64,000 bases of DNA from Kalaharituber pfeilii. Lineage: Eukaryota; Ascomycota; Pezizomycetes; Pezizales; Pezizaceae. The notes beneath the pieces are model-generated. The model searched no databases and was not told the DNA's origin. It was given only the letters and a program-made list of their open reading frames with translations. The stretch spans positions 248,001 through 312,000 of the forward strand of contig WHUZ01000070.1 in the NCBI GenBank assembly GCA_015179045.1. The letters are read 5' to 3'. This document shows, in pieces, positions 32,600 to 43,209 of the stretch. The stretch's first letter is position 1, and each line of letters begins with the position of its first letter. The translations under genes and the position numbers were made by a program.

Positions 32600-32880
32600 C
32601 AAGGTGGTATGACCCCACTGGCCCCCCTCTTACCCCCGTCATCGCCCCTACCAACTTCCTGGCTTTGTCCATTCTAGCCTTCCAGTGGAAATCAAACGTC
32701 AGCGTTGAGTCGATTCCCAGCCATTTCACTTTTTCCACTTCCCTCCTTCTTCTTTTGCCTCTGCCGAAGACTTATGTCTTCATGCTTGGCGGGCTCTAGC
32801 GGTACCCCATTCTCTTCTGCTACCCGCCTGACAATCTCGCTAGTCCTAGCCAAGGAGGTAGCTGTAAGATTCACGAGAAT
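32600..32880 (-). pseudogene. LINE reverse-transcriptase fragment
   Basis: The minus strand encodes AEENGVPLEPAKHEDI in one frame and KWLGIDSTLTFDFHWKARM in another, matching the region that precedes the RT thumb (KxE...KWLGxxxDxxLxFxxH). One frameshift lies between them. Confidence 0.6.
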
Positions 32881-32999
32881 TCACGCTGCAGAACAGTACT
32901 GCATTCAATAGTAACATAGGTTTTCGATGATGATAGTGAACAGAAAAACGAGAAACCAACCCAATACATATACCCAAGTTCCTCTCTACAATTTTCGTA

Positions 33000-33115
33000 G
33001 AGACAAACCTCCGCCGCAATCCACAAACCTCCGCAGCATTCCACAGACTTCCAATGCCTCCGCCGTGTTCCAGAACCCTCCGCCGCACTCCACAAACCTC
33101 CGATCCGCTAGATCA
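33000..33115. repeat. Minisatellite, unit about 18-20 bases
   Basis: At least five degenerate CCTCCGCCGCAYTCCACAAA units. Confidence 0.65.
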
Positions 33116-33119
33116 ACAT

Positions 33120-33385
33120 TCCAACAGTGGCCCAGGGAGTGGGGTGCGCCAGAAGATAAAAGCGTGGAGGAAGGAGGGGAGAGAGATAGAGGGGTTTGGA
33201 GGAGGGAAGGGAATAGGGTGGCGACACCCAATTTCACTGCCTTGCGACTGGAGAGAGGAAGTTGTGCAGGATGGTTGAAGAGGATAGGGGTGGCTGAATC
33301 GCACCGCTGTGTCTTCGTGACTGCCCTCGTCATTGCCTCCGCTGCGTTTCTCCCCTTCCTGCCCGAACTGGTGCTGATGGAATAG
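33120..33385 (+). pseudogene. LINE ORF2 C-terminal fragment
   Basis: The plus strand encodes GVRQKIKAWRKEGREIEGFGGGKG and, after a shift, LRLERGSCAGWLKRIGVAESHRC. These match the minus-strand LINE at 28489-28723. Confidence 0.7.
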
Positions 33386-33419
33386 TTCTCCCGCCTCTTG
33401 TAGCTCGGTTGCCCCTACC

Positions 33420-33940
33420 TACTCTCCCAGTTTGGCCATGCAGTTGATGAGGTTAATCGGCCTCCACCCCGTCACCTGCTTCTTATCCTTTCCAGGCTTC
33501 GAGATCATGATCACCTTACTTGACTGCCATTCTTCCGGGGTGCGATATTTTCTTGGTACTTGGTCGGACTGGTCATCCGCATCATGATCATTGCTAGTAT
33601 CTTGTGTGCCAATGTCTTCACTTTCTGCCAGTAATGCACGATCGTCTATTCCAGCCATTTCTACCATCTTTTTTTTTTTTTTTATATCATTAATCGCATG
33701 CCGCCCTATGGGTTACGGCGATATTTCCACCATCGTTTGTACCTCCCGATATAATTGTTTTGCACGTCGTACATCCGGAGGGCAAGTAGGATCACCGGTA
33801 GGCTTAGCTGAATTAATAAGAATACCCCACTTCTTTCGTAGACTGGTAAAGGCTGATATCGAGTCGGATATTGGATCATGTCAATTCGAAGCTTTGGAAG
33901 TAGCTCTCGTATTTGCCCTTTGGTAAATCGAAGGGACTGT
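33420..33940 (-). pseudogene. SANT-like (DUF6818-type) fragment joined to a LINE RT start
   Basis: From about 33930 down the minus strand reads AFTSLRKKWG, then SAKPTGDPTCPPDVRRAKQLYREV, a pattern of transposon-linked Myb/SANT-like proteins. After a tail insertion (33669-33722) it continues through an acidic stretch. It then reads EEWQSSKVIMISKPGKDKKQ and WRPINLINCMAK, the first motif of LINE reverse transcriptases. The join may be a chance fusion of two relics. A second SANT-like relic is at 37850-38260. Confidence 0.55.
33657..33734 (-). mobile_element. Tail-only LINE insertion (family A) with 12-base TSD
   Basis: Insert 33669-33722: poly(T), ATATCATTAATCGCATGCCGCCC, ATGGG, TTACGGCGAT. Flanks ATTTCTACCATC and ATTTCCACCATC differ by one base. 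Removing the insert rejoins an open frame (QTM/VEMAG). Confidence 0.8.
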
Positions 33941-33949
33941 TAATAACAT

Positions 33950-34500
33950 AGGCGGATTTTGCAATGTTGCGAGTAAAGTTATTCGGTTAACTTCAAAAAT
34001 TATAATACTTCAACCAAGAATTATGCTTAGATTTTGCATGTCGACTGAGAATCTTATCCTCCCCCAAAACTTTCCGTTTTGCCCAGGCTGATGCTCCGCT
34101 TGATTCTTAACACATAAATAGGCCAAATGAATTTTGCTCTTTAATCGAGTGCGTAAAGCTTCGGAGGATGAGCAAGATTATGTCGGAGGATGAGGCCGAT
34201 AATCTTGCTCAGGCGGTCCTGAGCTTCTCACTGATGTAAGTATTTAAGCGGGGCACCACTTGGTTGCAGCGTTGCGACCTGGAGGTGAATTCAGCTCTTG
34301 AAAGAAATGTCAAGTCTTTTTGCTCCACGCATCTCGATCAGGTGATTGACGTCTGGATTTAGTGAGGCGCTGTACAGAGAAGCAGCAAAAGCTTGGAGAC
34401 AAAATGCAGGTGAAATTGGAGAAGGAAGGCAACATCCACAGTAGTAAATAGACAAGAGACGGAGAAATGGGCAAGAGGGCAGCAAATGGAAGCGGATAGG
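33950..34500. other. Intergenic, one hairpin
   Basis: A perfect 12-base inverted repeat (GAGCAAGATTAT at 34170-34181, ATAATCTTGCTC at 34199-34210, 17-base loop). No gene was recognised. Confidence 0.5.
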
Positions 34501-34502
34501 TC

Positions 34503-35171
34503 TGTGGTAAAATAAAGAGTGATAATAAGGCATACGATAAGACTGAATTCCTTGATGATCGATCTAATACAAGACGACATTTTGAGATCTTCTTGAGCTT
34601 GATGTCAGGCATTCTCAATTAGCTCTAACGTCTGTTCACCTGTTGGGAGAGGGTTCTCAAAGAGGATTGAATCTGTGATCTTTTCAGCTGCTTGTTCTGC
34701 CACTGCTCTCAGTCTGCCAGTGAGCCTGCTAACAGCTCTAGATTCCTCGGGGCACTTTGAGGATGATGCTTGGCTCATTGAGTCATCAGGGTCAATTGTA
34801 TCTGACGAGAGTAGTACAACATCATTGGAACGAGGCCTCCCTTTGGGCCTACGTTCAGAGCTTGGAGTTTCCTACAACCGTGAGTGCAGTCAGCAAGGGA
34901 TTCTGAGCTTAGGAATTTGAGACTTACGCTTGGTGCAGACTGCAGTACTACGCCTCCAGGCCCATATAAATACACAGAGAAACACGAAGTTGCATACAAA
35001 GTCAAGTGCAGGGAGGGTGCAAGGGCCCGCCTTATGGCCCCCACTGACATCCGACAGTGTAAGTCAACTCTGATGAGATAAACGTGTCATATCCGACCGG
35101 GCATTAATTACCGACCGGACATTACTGCTAATCTGCAGCGCCGTACACCTTAGCTAGTCATGGTTTCCAAA
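34503..35171 (-). mobile_element. Copia-type LTR interrupted by a captured gene fragment
   Basis: 34503-34580 and about 34950-35171 align with the left and right parts of the copia-family LTR at 30952-31126 and 9796-10027 (GATAATAAGGCATACGATAAG; CATATAAATACACAGAGAAA; TGGTTTCCAA). The middle is unrelated coding-like DNA. Confidence 0.6.
34605..34950 (-). pseudogene. Captured exon-intron-exon fragment
   Basis: On the minus strand, an 89-codon frame (34871-34605, ending in TGA) follows a 56-base intron-like stretch (34872-34927) with GTAAGT donor, GCTGAC branch and TTGTAG acceptor. The frame is hydrophilic (RRPKGRPRSND; LRAVAEQAAEKITDSI) and not assigned to a family. It looks like the end of a spliced gene carried into an LTR. 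Because the intron is retained, the capture was at DNA level, or from an unspliced or antisense transcript. Confidence 0.5.
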
Positions 35172-35481
35172 AGAATCGGGATCGACTAAGACGACAGAAT
35201 TTTTCGATTCCGTGCCATCGATGATGAAACACTCAATCCAGGCCCCACGAGTATTACATCAGTCTCGAATCCTCCGGCGTCTCTCGAGCAACAAATGAAT
35301 GAAATCAAAGCCACATAGTGATCTTAAAGATACTGGCTGAGATGCGAAAGGACCAACAGGGGAAGTGGAGTCGCGCAGTCTGATCATGCAAGATATGTGC
35401 ACAGTGATGGGGGGTGCACAAGGTTGTTGAATCGCTCACTGATCTGGTTTCGTTGGCGGAGACATGTTTGACAGTGAGTAG
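35172..35481. other. Intergenic, no gene seen
   Basis: No motif recognised. Confidence 0.45.
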
Positions 35482-35567
35482 GATGTAACTGCGTAGTTTT
35501 TTTTTGTTTTTTTTAATATCATTAATCGCATGCCGCCCTGAGGGGTATGGCGATGTAACTGCGTAGT
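35482..35567 (-). mobile_element. Tail-only LINE insertion (family A) with 13-16 base TSD
   Basis: Poly(T), then AATATCATTAATCGCATGCCGCCC and GGGTATGGCGATG. GATGTAACTGCGTAGT occurs at 35482-35497 and 35552-35567; the first bases of the right copy may belong to the tail. Confidence 0.85.
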
Positions 35568-35569
35568 AT

Positions 35570-37455
35570 AATCCTACTGGGGATAGGCCGATTTGTTGTG
35601 ATCTTTTTTTTTCTCCATAGCTAAATTGAATCGGAGGTATTCGATGCATTCAATATCACCCCAACCACTTGATAATAGTGTCCATGAATGCTGCTTATAA
35701 TTTATCGGAGGCTGGTAACGAGAAGTCACAGTAGTTGCGACGTCGTTCAGATTCGAACCGCACACTTAAAAGTATTGCTTAAAATAGCCCCATTTTCATC
35801 AACCCTAGAACAGCAAATTGGTGTTTGCGACGGCATTCAAGTTGGGTATCCATAGTGAGGTTGATGATGATGATGCAATAGTAGTACAGGGTTGCAAAAT
35901 CCCTCTTTTGTGCCGTCGGGTTGCTGCCTGTTGTTCTGTCTGAAGCTCTTCCTTCACTTTCTTCTTGTCTTCCGCATCTTTGGTCATCGCATCCACATGG
36001 TCCTTCCACACCTAAAATACTTGCTTGATATCAGAATCATTTTATACAGTTCCTGATTCTCTCGCTTATTGTCCAGCTTGGAACTCGAGTTGAATAAGGA
36101 GACTAGACGTTGTTTCTCTAGGATCGCCAACTGTTTTAACCGTAGCATCGATAAAATACTGCTTAATCTCCTTCAAAAATTCTCTTTATTACTACAACAA
36201 TGTTTGCTTTGATATTCCACACATAATCGTACCAGTACTAGACGATCCTTATCCGTTAAATTGTCTTAATGACTCTGTTTGCTATTTCGTGCGTTCGTTT
36301 GCTTTTTTCTGGTCTGTTCGGTTTGCTCGGCTTCTCTGTAATTCACGGAACCCCGCTTGCAGCTGTTCGCCATGCGGGGCAGACTTATCTGGTTACCTCT
36401 GATGAAATTGTTCAGTGATTCCCTGTATAATGGTGGGGCTTGTAGCTGGTTCCCACGTATTCTCATGATACGGAAACGTGGAATTTAGGCGCAGGTGCAG
36501 ACGTAGGCGTAGGCTTAGGAACTGGTACGGGTGTAGGTGTAGGTGTAGGCTGAGATGTCGGAAAAATGGGTTAGTGTACCCAGAAACTGCGTCAGTGGCA
36601 ACTTAACGTTGTCAGACATTATAGACATTTCCTGATTTTTGGTTGACCGTGTGAATCGGTTCGCTGAATCGATCACGGCGTTCAGAATGAAAATTGAATA
36701 AAAGCTGGTGAAGATAGATAGGGTCAAAAAGCGGTGGTTTCCCTGCCATAGGCTTGTAGCTTGAATGCGGGGTTATGTGAACCAAAAAAAGAAGCGGTCC
36801 CGGGGATGAAATAATTGTGTAGGATTTTCTAGCGTGTGGCATAGTCATACATCCCTCGGAATTCCTAGAAAGCATCCTGGTGCCAGCAAACTGCCTCCAT
36901 TATCACCATATCAAGGAGTAAATCTTCCTCCGGAACAACAAGAATTCAATCGACGAATGTCTTCAGTCCGCATAGTTGTAGAATGTGTCTTTGAAGACAA
37001 CGGCCAACAACTATTCTCCTTCCTTAGCTATGCTCCAAATCAACGTCATCTTCAGCAACGAGTCGGTCCTCAATTTATTAGAGCAACTCTCCTCTTTAAC
37101 GCACATATTTATCTGCATGGGAGTCAGATTACTCAACTTTTCAACTCAAGTGGGGGGTAAAACCACCTACATTAGAAGAATATTCTCATTGATTATTATT
37201 CCGCCGACTTTCCAAGGTATGTGCAAAAAATATTTGCATAAATTCTCGATGTTGTTAAAACCATTCTCCTCCTGCATCATTTCTTCAATTTTTTCTCCTT
37301 TTTCCAATCTTTCATTCGAAAATTCAATTCTTTTGCTTGCTCCCTCATGCTTCATCTCGTACTCTTTTCCTATCTGTTTCCAATTATACCAACGTACGTT
37401 TTGTCTGTGCTTTTAAATTTAGGATGATTGGAATTGATAACCCATTGCACTGCCC
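35570..37455. other. Intergenic with family B tail relics
   Basis: Family B tails are seen at about 36340-36380 (minus, no poly(A) left) and 36741-36790 (plus, CCCTGCCATAGGC...GCGGGGTTATGTGA, short poly(A), AGCGGT on both sides). The GTAGGTGTAGG stretch at about 36495-36555 is a short simple repeat. No gene was recognised. Confidence 0.5.
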
Positions 37456-37459
37456 ACTA

Positions 37460-37600
37460 CCATGAATCTATTGGTCCGATTCATGTTGGGAGGACCCAGA
37501 AGTCAGGAGTAGTGGTGTGTTGGCAACGGAGCGGGGAGCTGAAAAATTTCTCAACTCCACCCTGAGGAGGCCACTTCAAAAGTTGGATATTCTGGGATAA
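37460..37600 (+). repeat. Dispersed repeat, family C
   Basis: Same start hairpin (ATGAATCTATTGGTCCGATTCAT region) and CGGGGAGCTGAAAAATTTCTC body as 29561-29700, about 80 percent alike by eye. Confidence 0.6.
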
Positions 37601-37630
37601 AAAATCGATTCGAGGTGACGGTTTTCAATC

Positions 37631-37687
37631 TATTTTTTTTTTTTTTTTATATCATTACTCGCGTGCCGCCCTATGGGCTATGGCGAG
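37631..37687 (-). mobile_element. Tail-only LINE insertion (family A)
   Basis: Poly(T), ATATCATTACTCGCGTGCCGCCC, ATGGGC, TATGGCGAG. No clear duplication was seen in the flanks. Confidence 0.7.
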
Positions 37688-37849
37688 GTAATGTAGCTTT
37701 CGCCCGGGGAGGTTGGGGGGGGGGGGGTTGGAGTTGCGAAATCCCTTCCGAACTTTTGTCCTTCGAAGTGGTTGTATCTCTTGGGTGTAGCTCACTCTGG
37801 AGATTCACATCTGGCGCGTGATAGCTGTCTTAATTTCCTTCGTATTAGT

Positions 37850-38480
37850 TTGCACTTCCAGTCCGCTTACTAGCAAATGCTGCATGCCGTCGAGTTGGAA
37901 CCGGCGTTTCCATAGAGGTATTGGAAGAGGAATTTTGTACGCTGTGAGGGTAGGAGTTGAAGAAGTTTATGGGAGGGGTCTTGGTGTCGGTATGGGACTT
38001 TTGGACCGTTCGAGTGGTGTATCTTGACGATCTGAGGCACCGGCGTTATATCTTCAGGACTTTCTCCTGTATCATCAATAGTCCGTAGTTCGGCATTATT
38101 TGGAATATCTCGATTGATTCTTTTTGCTCTTTTGATATGCTCCGGGCAGTTGGGATCACCTGTCGGCTTTGGATGGGTAACCATTGCAATCCACTGTCGC
38201 TTTAAGGAAGCCTCATCTCTTTCTTGTCTCCCATGCCTGCTTGCATATGTAGCATTATAAATATCTGCTACTGCTTCTCACATATCTCCACCAAATCGCA
38301 TTCTTATCCTCCTGCGAAAAATTCCCATTTTGCTTGTTCGATACCTCGAATACCTGACCGCTCAGTGTGTGACTGTTGTTGCTTGAGACCCAAGTACTCT
38401 CCCCCCGTGTTTGAGAGCTCATATTGTCAGCTTTGTGGTGAGATTCAGAGCTTCTGTGGCAATGTCTTTGACAGATTACC
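37850..38480 (-). pseudogene. SANT/Myb-like (DUF6818-type) gene relic
   Basis: The minus strand reads ADIYNATYASRHGRQERDEASLKRQW, then KPTGDPNCPEHIKRAKRINRDI, the layout of the SANT-like domain seen in DUF6818-type proteins. A stop and a frame change precede it. A hydrophilic tail follows. These proteins are often transposon-associated in fungi and oomycetes. Confidence 0.45.
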
Positions 38481-38489
38481 CCCCTCACA

Positions 38490-39112
38490 GACGCCATTTC
38501 CTTTTCCGATTTCGCCCTATGTGTTTCCCCGGATTCTATTGACCTTTGGTCCTATTGTCGATGCAAACAGTGCTCGTATGAATTCCCAGAACTCTTTTTC
38601 TGATGTACTCTCTATATATTGAGCGCCATGGTTTATGCAGAGGTGCATCAGTTTTAATTTTACTTCCGGTGTATATCTGATGCTTCGTCCTAGCTGGCTT
38701 GTTGCCTGCTCAACTTGCGGAGCTCATGACTCTGTTGACTGTTGTCGACCTGGTGTTGGACTCCAATGATATGGTACAGTAGGGGATTGTGCCCATAATG
38801 GAGATAGGGAAGAAAAAAGAGACGGAGATGGAGAGGATACACTTGAGGAGAAGTGCGCTTCTATAGCTGAACTTGATGCCATAGTGGATGCATTCAGCGA
38901 CAACCACCACATCCCCCGAGCGAAACACATATAGATCGAAGACACTCAGTACGCTGAGTCTCTTGATCCAAATCTCATTCCAAAAACCCCTCTCCGCACA
39001 AGTTAGTGCCGGGAAGAGTGAGATTGGGAGGGAAATGGCCCGTGGAGACCTAATTCGGTGCAGGACTGTGCCTAGGTGTAAAATAGGACGCTTTCGAGCG
39101 GAGAAAAGAGTT
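38490..39112. other. Intergenic with partial family C copy
   Basis: 38945-39005 matches the end of the family C copy near 58420-58450 (CTCAG-x-CTGAGTCT hairpin, then TTGATCCAAATCTC). Nothing else was recognised. Confidence 0.4.
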
Positions 39113-39382
39113 AATGATTCGATTTTTTTTTTTTTTTAATGCACGAGCTGTGCAGGATAAGACATGCTTGGATCTTCTGCGCGAAGATAGGCAACTGCTT
39201 TCGCATAAGCATCGTCCACCATTTTGTCACCTTGTGGCCTAGTTGGCCAAGGATTTATTGCCAGAGTTAATGCAAATATATATAGTTTCGCCGTTCTGAT
39301 CGGCCGCTGGAGTTGAGCTGGCAAAGAATGTACCAGTAATCGCGTGCCGCCCTAAGGGCTATGGCGAGGGAATGATTCGATT
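39113..39382 (-). mobile_element. LINE insertion with 3' transduced sequence
   Basis: Flanked by AATGATTCGATT at 39113-39124 and 39371-39382. On the minus strand the insert starts with the family A tail (CCCTCGCCATAGCCC, TTA, GGGCGGCACGCGATTACTG) but without its poly(A). It runs on for about 205 bases of unrelated sequence and only then has poly(A). The carried sequence has an open frame (KLYIFALTLAINPWPTRP; DDAYAKAVAYLRAEDPSM), suggesting a gene next to the source LINE. Confidence 0.75.
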
Positions 39383-40085
39383 GCATGATGATGGTGATGG
39401 TCCGGAACTACGTACAGGACCTGCCGCTTCTATGCCTCTCGCCACAGCCTAACAACTTTCTGAAGGTAGAGATGGGATATAAACACAACGATCCGTCGGC
39501 CCATAATTCATCCGTCGGTCGCCAGGATTACTCGTCAGTTCGTTCCAGTTATCTTGGTGGTAGGTGACGTAGTTGCGGAGGTATCCTTCGAGGGTTTTGA
39601 AGAAAGGGGCACACCTTTGCCAAATGCCATGCAACCGAGATCGTGAAGGATTGGAAGCCGAGAAGCGTTGGTAGCAAAACTAGAAAACGATGCCAAGGCG
39701 GACCAGATCGTTCGATTCAACACTGGGAGAGGCGCACAAGGGTCTCCTAGAGCAGTGGCAGCGGTAGCGGCTCATGACGGTGATCTCATTCAGGCCTCGG
39801 TAATCGACACACAGGCAGAGGGATCTGTTAGCCTTCTTGACGAACAGGAAGGGGGGCCAAGCACACACAGGTCGTCTCCGGTTCCAAAGTTATAGTATAA
39901 CGGGGGTGCTTCGTCACGGCCGATTATGTGAATAAAAAACTTAGAATATATTCTTCCTGGGTCGAACGTCTTGGGTCCATAGGAGATGCTCCACCTGCGA
40001 CGTATGAAGGATATAAAGCATTGACAGGATGAGCAGCTGCCGGGGAGGCACTGGATTGAGCGGCTGCGGGCTGCTGCGGACGGGG

Positions 40086-40137
40086 TTTCTTTTTTTTATT
40101 TCACGTAACCCCGCTTGCAGCTGTTCGCCATGGCAGG
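40086..40137 (-). mobile_element. Family B tail insertion
   Basis: Poly(T) with one C, then TTTCACGTAACCCCGCTTGCAGCTG and CGCCATGGCAGGG. Confidence 0.7.
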
Positions 40138-40369
40138 GTCCCTGGACCGAAGTCCTTCTGGCCCGGAGACAGGCACTCCCGAAGGCTTCGTCGAGGGCGT
40201 CGAGGAGGGCCATGACGTTAGGAAAGGTGATGGTGTTATTGTTGATGTACGGCTGAACGTGTGAGACGGCCTTTCCCTTCAAGGAGTCCTATGGCATAGA
40301 CGAGTTTATGGTTCTTGGTAGGGAAGAGCTCAGGGTCGCCAAGCAGCTTGAGGGTAACCATGATTTTGT

Positions 40370-40425
40370 ATTTTTTTTTTTTTGGTCACGTAACCCCGCA
40401 TACAGGCTGTCAGCCTATGGCAGGG
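40370..40425 (-). mobile_element. Family B tail insertion
   Basis: Poly(T), GGTCACGTAACCCCGCATACAGGCTG, TCAGCCTATGGCAGGG. AGGCT-GAC-AGCCT forms a perfect short hairpin. It sits within a decayed gypsy gag. Confidence 0.7.
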
Positions 40426-40647
40426 ATATGGTTTTTGAATAAATGTTTTCAACATGTTTCGGGATTCGTCGAATTTTGCGGGGTTCGCTATTTTGGCTGC
40501 TCGGAAGTAAGGGGTATGACCAGTGTGTTGAGGCAAGTGTGGCGCACAGGGTCCTCCAAGCTATTTTCCGGGCTTCGGTTGGGTTGGTACTGGTACTGAT
40601 GAGGGTAACCACAGTTATTCATGGTATTGGCGAGGTCGAGGATGGGC

Positions 40648-40734
40648 TTGGATTCCCTCTTTTTTTTTTTTTTTTTTTTATATATCATTACTCGCGTGCC
40701 GCCTTGTAGGCTATGGCGAGTTTTGGATTCGCTC
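40648..40734 (-). mobile_element. Tail-only LINE insertion (family A) with 12-base TSD
   Basis: The insert 40660-40722 has poly(T), ATATCATTACTCGCGTGCCGCC, TTGTA and GGCTATGGCGAG. Flanks TTGGATTCCCTC and TTGGATTCGCTC differ at one base. Confidence 0.8.
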
Positions 40735-41609
40735 CCGAACCTATCTCTTGTAATCGTCCAGTCCGCATCCCAAATGGGAAAGCCCTTGCCTGTTGAATGA
40801 GTGATGTGCTGTAGGTCTGGAATTCGGTCTCGCTGTCGGACATGGAGTTTATTTCCGTATCCCTGCAGATGGGTGACGAAAATCGGGAGTGTCATTGGAG
40901 GGGGGCGTTGGGAGTCGAGTACAAGCGCAAATGCTAAGACTATGCTCCCACAAAAAGTTGCTCACAACAAAAAGTAGCAAATCACTTTGACAAAAAGGAT
41001 GAATTCCTGCCGCAAGTGATGATGTGACTGTGGATCCTGTGCTGGCGGATTGCGCAAGTTTGAGCCATCGGCGTTCGAATTCCGTGATATGGTCGGAAAG
41101 GGAGTCTTTTCTGTCATCGAACTTTAAGTGGGTTACATTCATCAGGATGATTCCCCTTGCCATCATCAATCCGGGTTTTTATCTCTGTTATTGCAGGTAT
41201 TGTCAGTTCTATTGCTATTATCACCATCATCAGGAAGTCCTACCCGCCATCCTCCTCTAAATGATTCCCCCCATTCTCATCTTGATCACCCCTATCCTCA
41301 TCTTGATCCCCCTCATTCTCATCCTGGTCCCTGCCATCCTCATTATCCTGATCCCCATTCTCATTGATCCTATCACTATCACTATCACTACTGGCAGAAC
41401 TTGGATCAAATTCTGAATGTAAACTGAGCTCATCCTCACTTTCAAATTCAAAATCCAAGATGTACAAGGGGGGGCCAACTGTCTGCCCGGGAGGTAAAAC
41501 GCCTCGATGTCCTCGACGGTCTAGAATTAGGGGTGTACTGGTACTTCCAGTTGTGTAGATGTCCACACAGGGACGAGGAGCAGGCAAGCTGATCGAAGGG
41601 ATGCTGGAT

Positions 41610-42356
41610 CATGCTAAATGGCGGAGGGAGGATGCGTTGTAGAGTCAAGATCGGGGAGAAGGGTAGTTCTTTTGAACAGCTGGCTGCGGGCTTGCCAAGG
41701 GGTACGACTGCGGGGGCATGGACTACTTTGGCAGTGGACTTTGGCGGCGGCGGCAGCGGCGGAGGCGGAGCGGGAAGGCAGAGGGGTCTAATAGAACGAT
41801 CAGGAACCAGACGGGTCTGTTGACAGAAACGACAACGGGAAAGGAGAGAAAAGGTCTACATAAGGTCCAGACAGGGCACTTATACGCGGTAGGCCCATCG
41901 GCCAAGAAACACAATCCATAGCCAGGAGCGGCGACGGGAGCAGAATTTTCATGATGGCAGTCACGATGACGTACACCTGACCAGGCCCCGGCACCCGGCT
42001 AGCTGCCTATAGCTAGCCGGTTACTACAGGCTTGCCGGCTTGTCGGTCATCACATAACCCCGCATAGACGCTACCAACCCCGATGTTCGGCGGAGGAAGC
42101 CTAACTGAGTCGAGCCTGGATTTCCAAAGTGGTTCACTAGCGAAAAGCTTAGGCCCTGTTTGGTTGCAGTATGTCGTATCAGATAGTTTAGATCTAGTAT
42201 CAGTATGAATGGCCAAGGCGGGATACCGCGTAAGAGGTGCTATTGGAACTGGGGAAGTGCTTGTTTGCTACAATTTTGACTACATACCTACAGATATGCA
42301 GTGCAACAAAAAAAAACCGGCAACATGAAGGTTCGTTTGCTACATTCTCATTGTGG

Positions 42357-42388
<32 letters not shown>

Positions 42389-43130
42389 CCGCGGCTGCTA
42401 ATATGTCAAACTTCTCAATTGCAGCTATTGTATTCCGAGTCTCAAGCTACTTCTGCTATCACTATCACGCCTTCTGCTATAGCACTCAATCAGCCTACCC
42501 AAATTGGACCTTCCAAAGGATGTCGCGAGTTTGGCTGAAAAATAGACCTCCTGTAAGTATGCATTTCCTTGCAATGCTAATGTCTACATAGGAGTTTTAT
42601 TATAAAAGAATAGCATGTACTCTGTTATTTCTATTCCAATCGCCAATAATAGGTCTGGAGTGAGGAAATCGTGAGAGTTGAGTTCTGCCATAATAGTGGT
42701 GCAATCCAATGCCGATGTCGTGATGTGATGTCGATATTGTGATGCGATGTCAATGTCAATGTCATGAGGCAATACAATAGTGTGATGCAGTTCATTGTAG
42801 CAAACGGAATGATACATGGCTATACTCACCTCCGTTGGACAGTTCCAATTTTTGCGGGCGGAAACTCACAGTTTAGTTTCGCCCTAGTGAAACGTAGAAA
42901 TCGTTTGTAGTTTCCACTTAAATCTCGGCTATACGTGGTCAACCAAACAAGGCCTTAGCGTGCACGAGGTTTCCAGGCAAGGAGGAGTTGCTGGTACACG
43001 GGTTCGAATGAAGAAATTTTTACTTTTCCTTGTTGTGGCTATTCCTTTTTGTGCGTTACTATAACGCCATGGCTGGGTGGTTGATGAAAAATGCGATGGT
43101 AATTTACTACGGAAAGTGATAGCAACTACT
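41610..43130. other. Intergenic with simple repeats and a poly(A) run
   Basis: Holds a GGCGGCGGCAGCGGCGG tract (about 41742-41775), a family B tail relic near 42048-42075, a 27-base A run at 42357-42383 and short GATGTCAATGTC-type repeats near 42720-42760. No gene was recognised. Confidence 0.5.
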
Positions 43131-43132
43131 AA

Positions 43133-43205
43133 TTTTTTTTTTTTTTTTTTTTTTTTTTAATCGGTATGTACTCGCATGGCGCCTTATGGGCTCATATGGC
43201 GAGAG
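43133..43205 (-). mobile_element. Diverged family A tail insertion
   Basis: Long poly(T), then a tail with CGCATGGCGCC, TTATGGGCTCATATGGCGAG. AGCAACTAC flanks it on both sides. Confidence 0.55.
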
Positions 43206-43209
43206 CAAC

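Larger units (their letters stand above)
39390..41600 (-). pseudogene. Degraded gypsy element and other gag pieces
   Basis: Recognisable minus-strand pieces are an integrase part (TLEGYLRNYVTYHQDNWNEL, about 39560), an RT part (FLFVKKANRSLCLCVDYRGLNEIT, about 39850) and gag (GLLEGKGR at about 40275; VSHVQPYINNNTITFPNVMALLDALDEAFG at about 40170). Upstream are a gag of another lineage (LKFDDRKDSLSDHITEFERRWLKLAQ, about 41090) and an acidic gag N-terminus (DIYTTGSTSTPLILDRRGHRG, about 41540; then D/E/N-rich repeats). It is interrupted by tails at 40086-40137, 40370-40425 and 40660-40722. Confidence 0.7.

Noticed and set aside
42990..43020. GGGTTCGAATG as a tRNA T-loop (B box)
   Set aside because: No matching A box, acceptor stem or cloverleaf around it.
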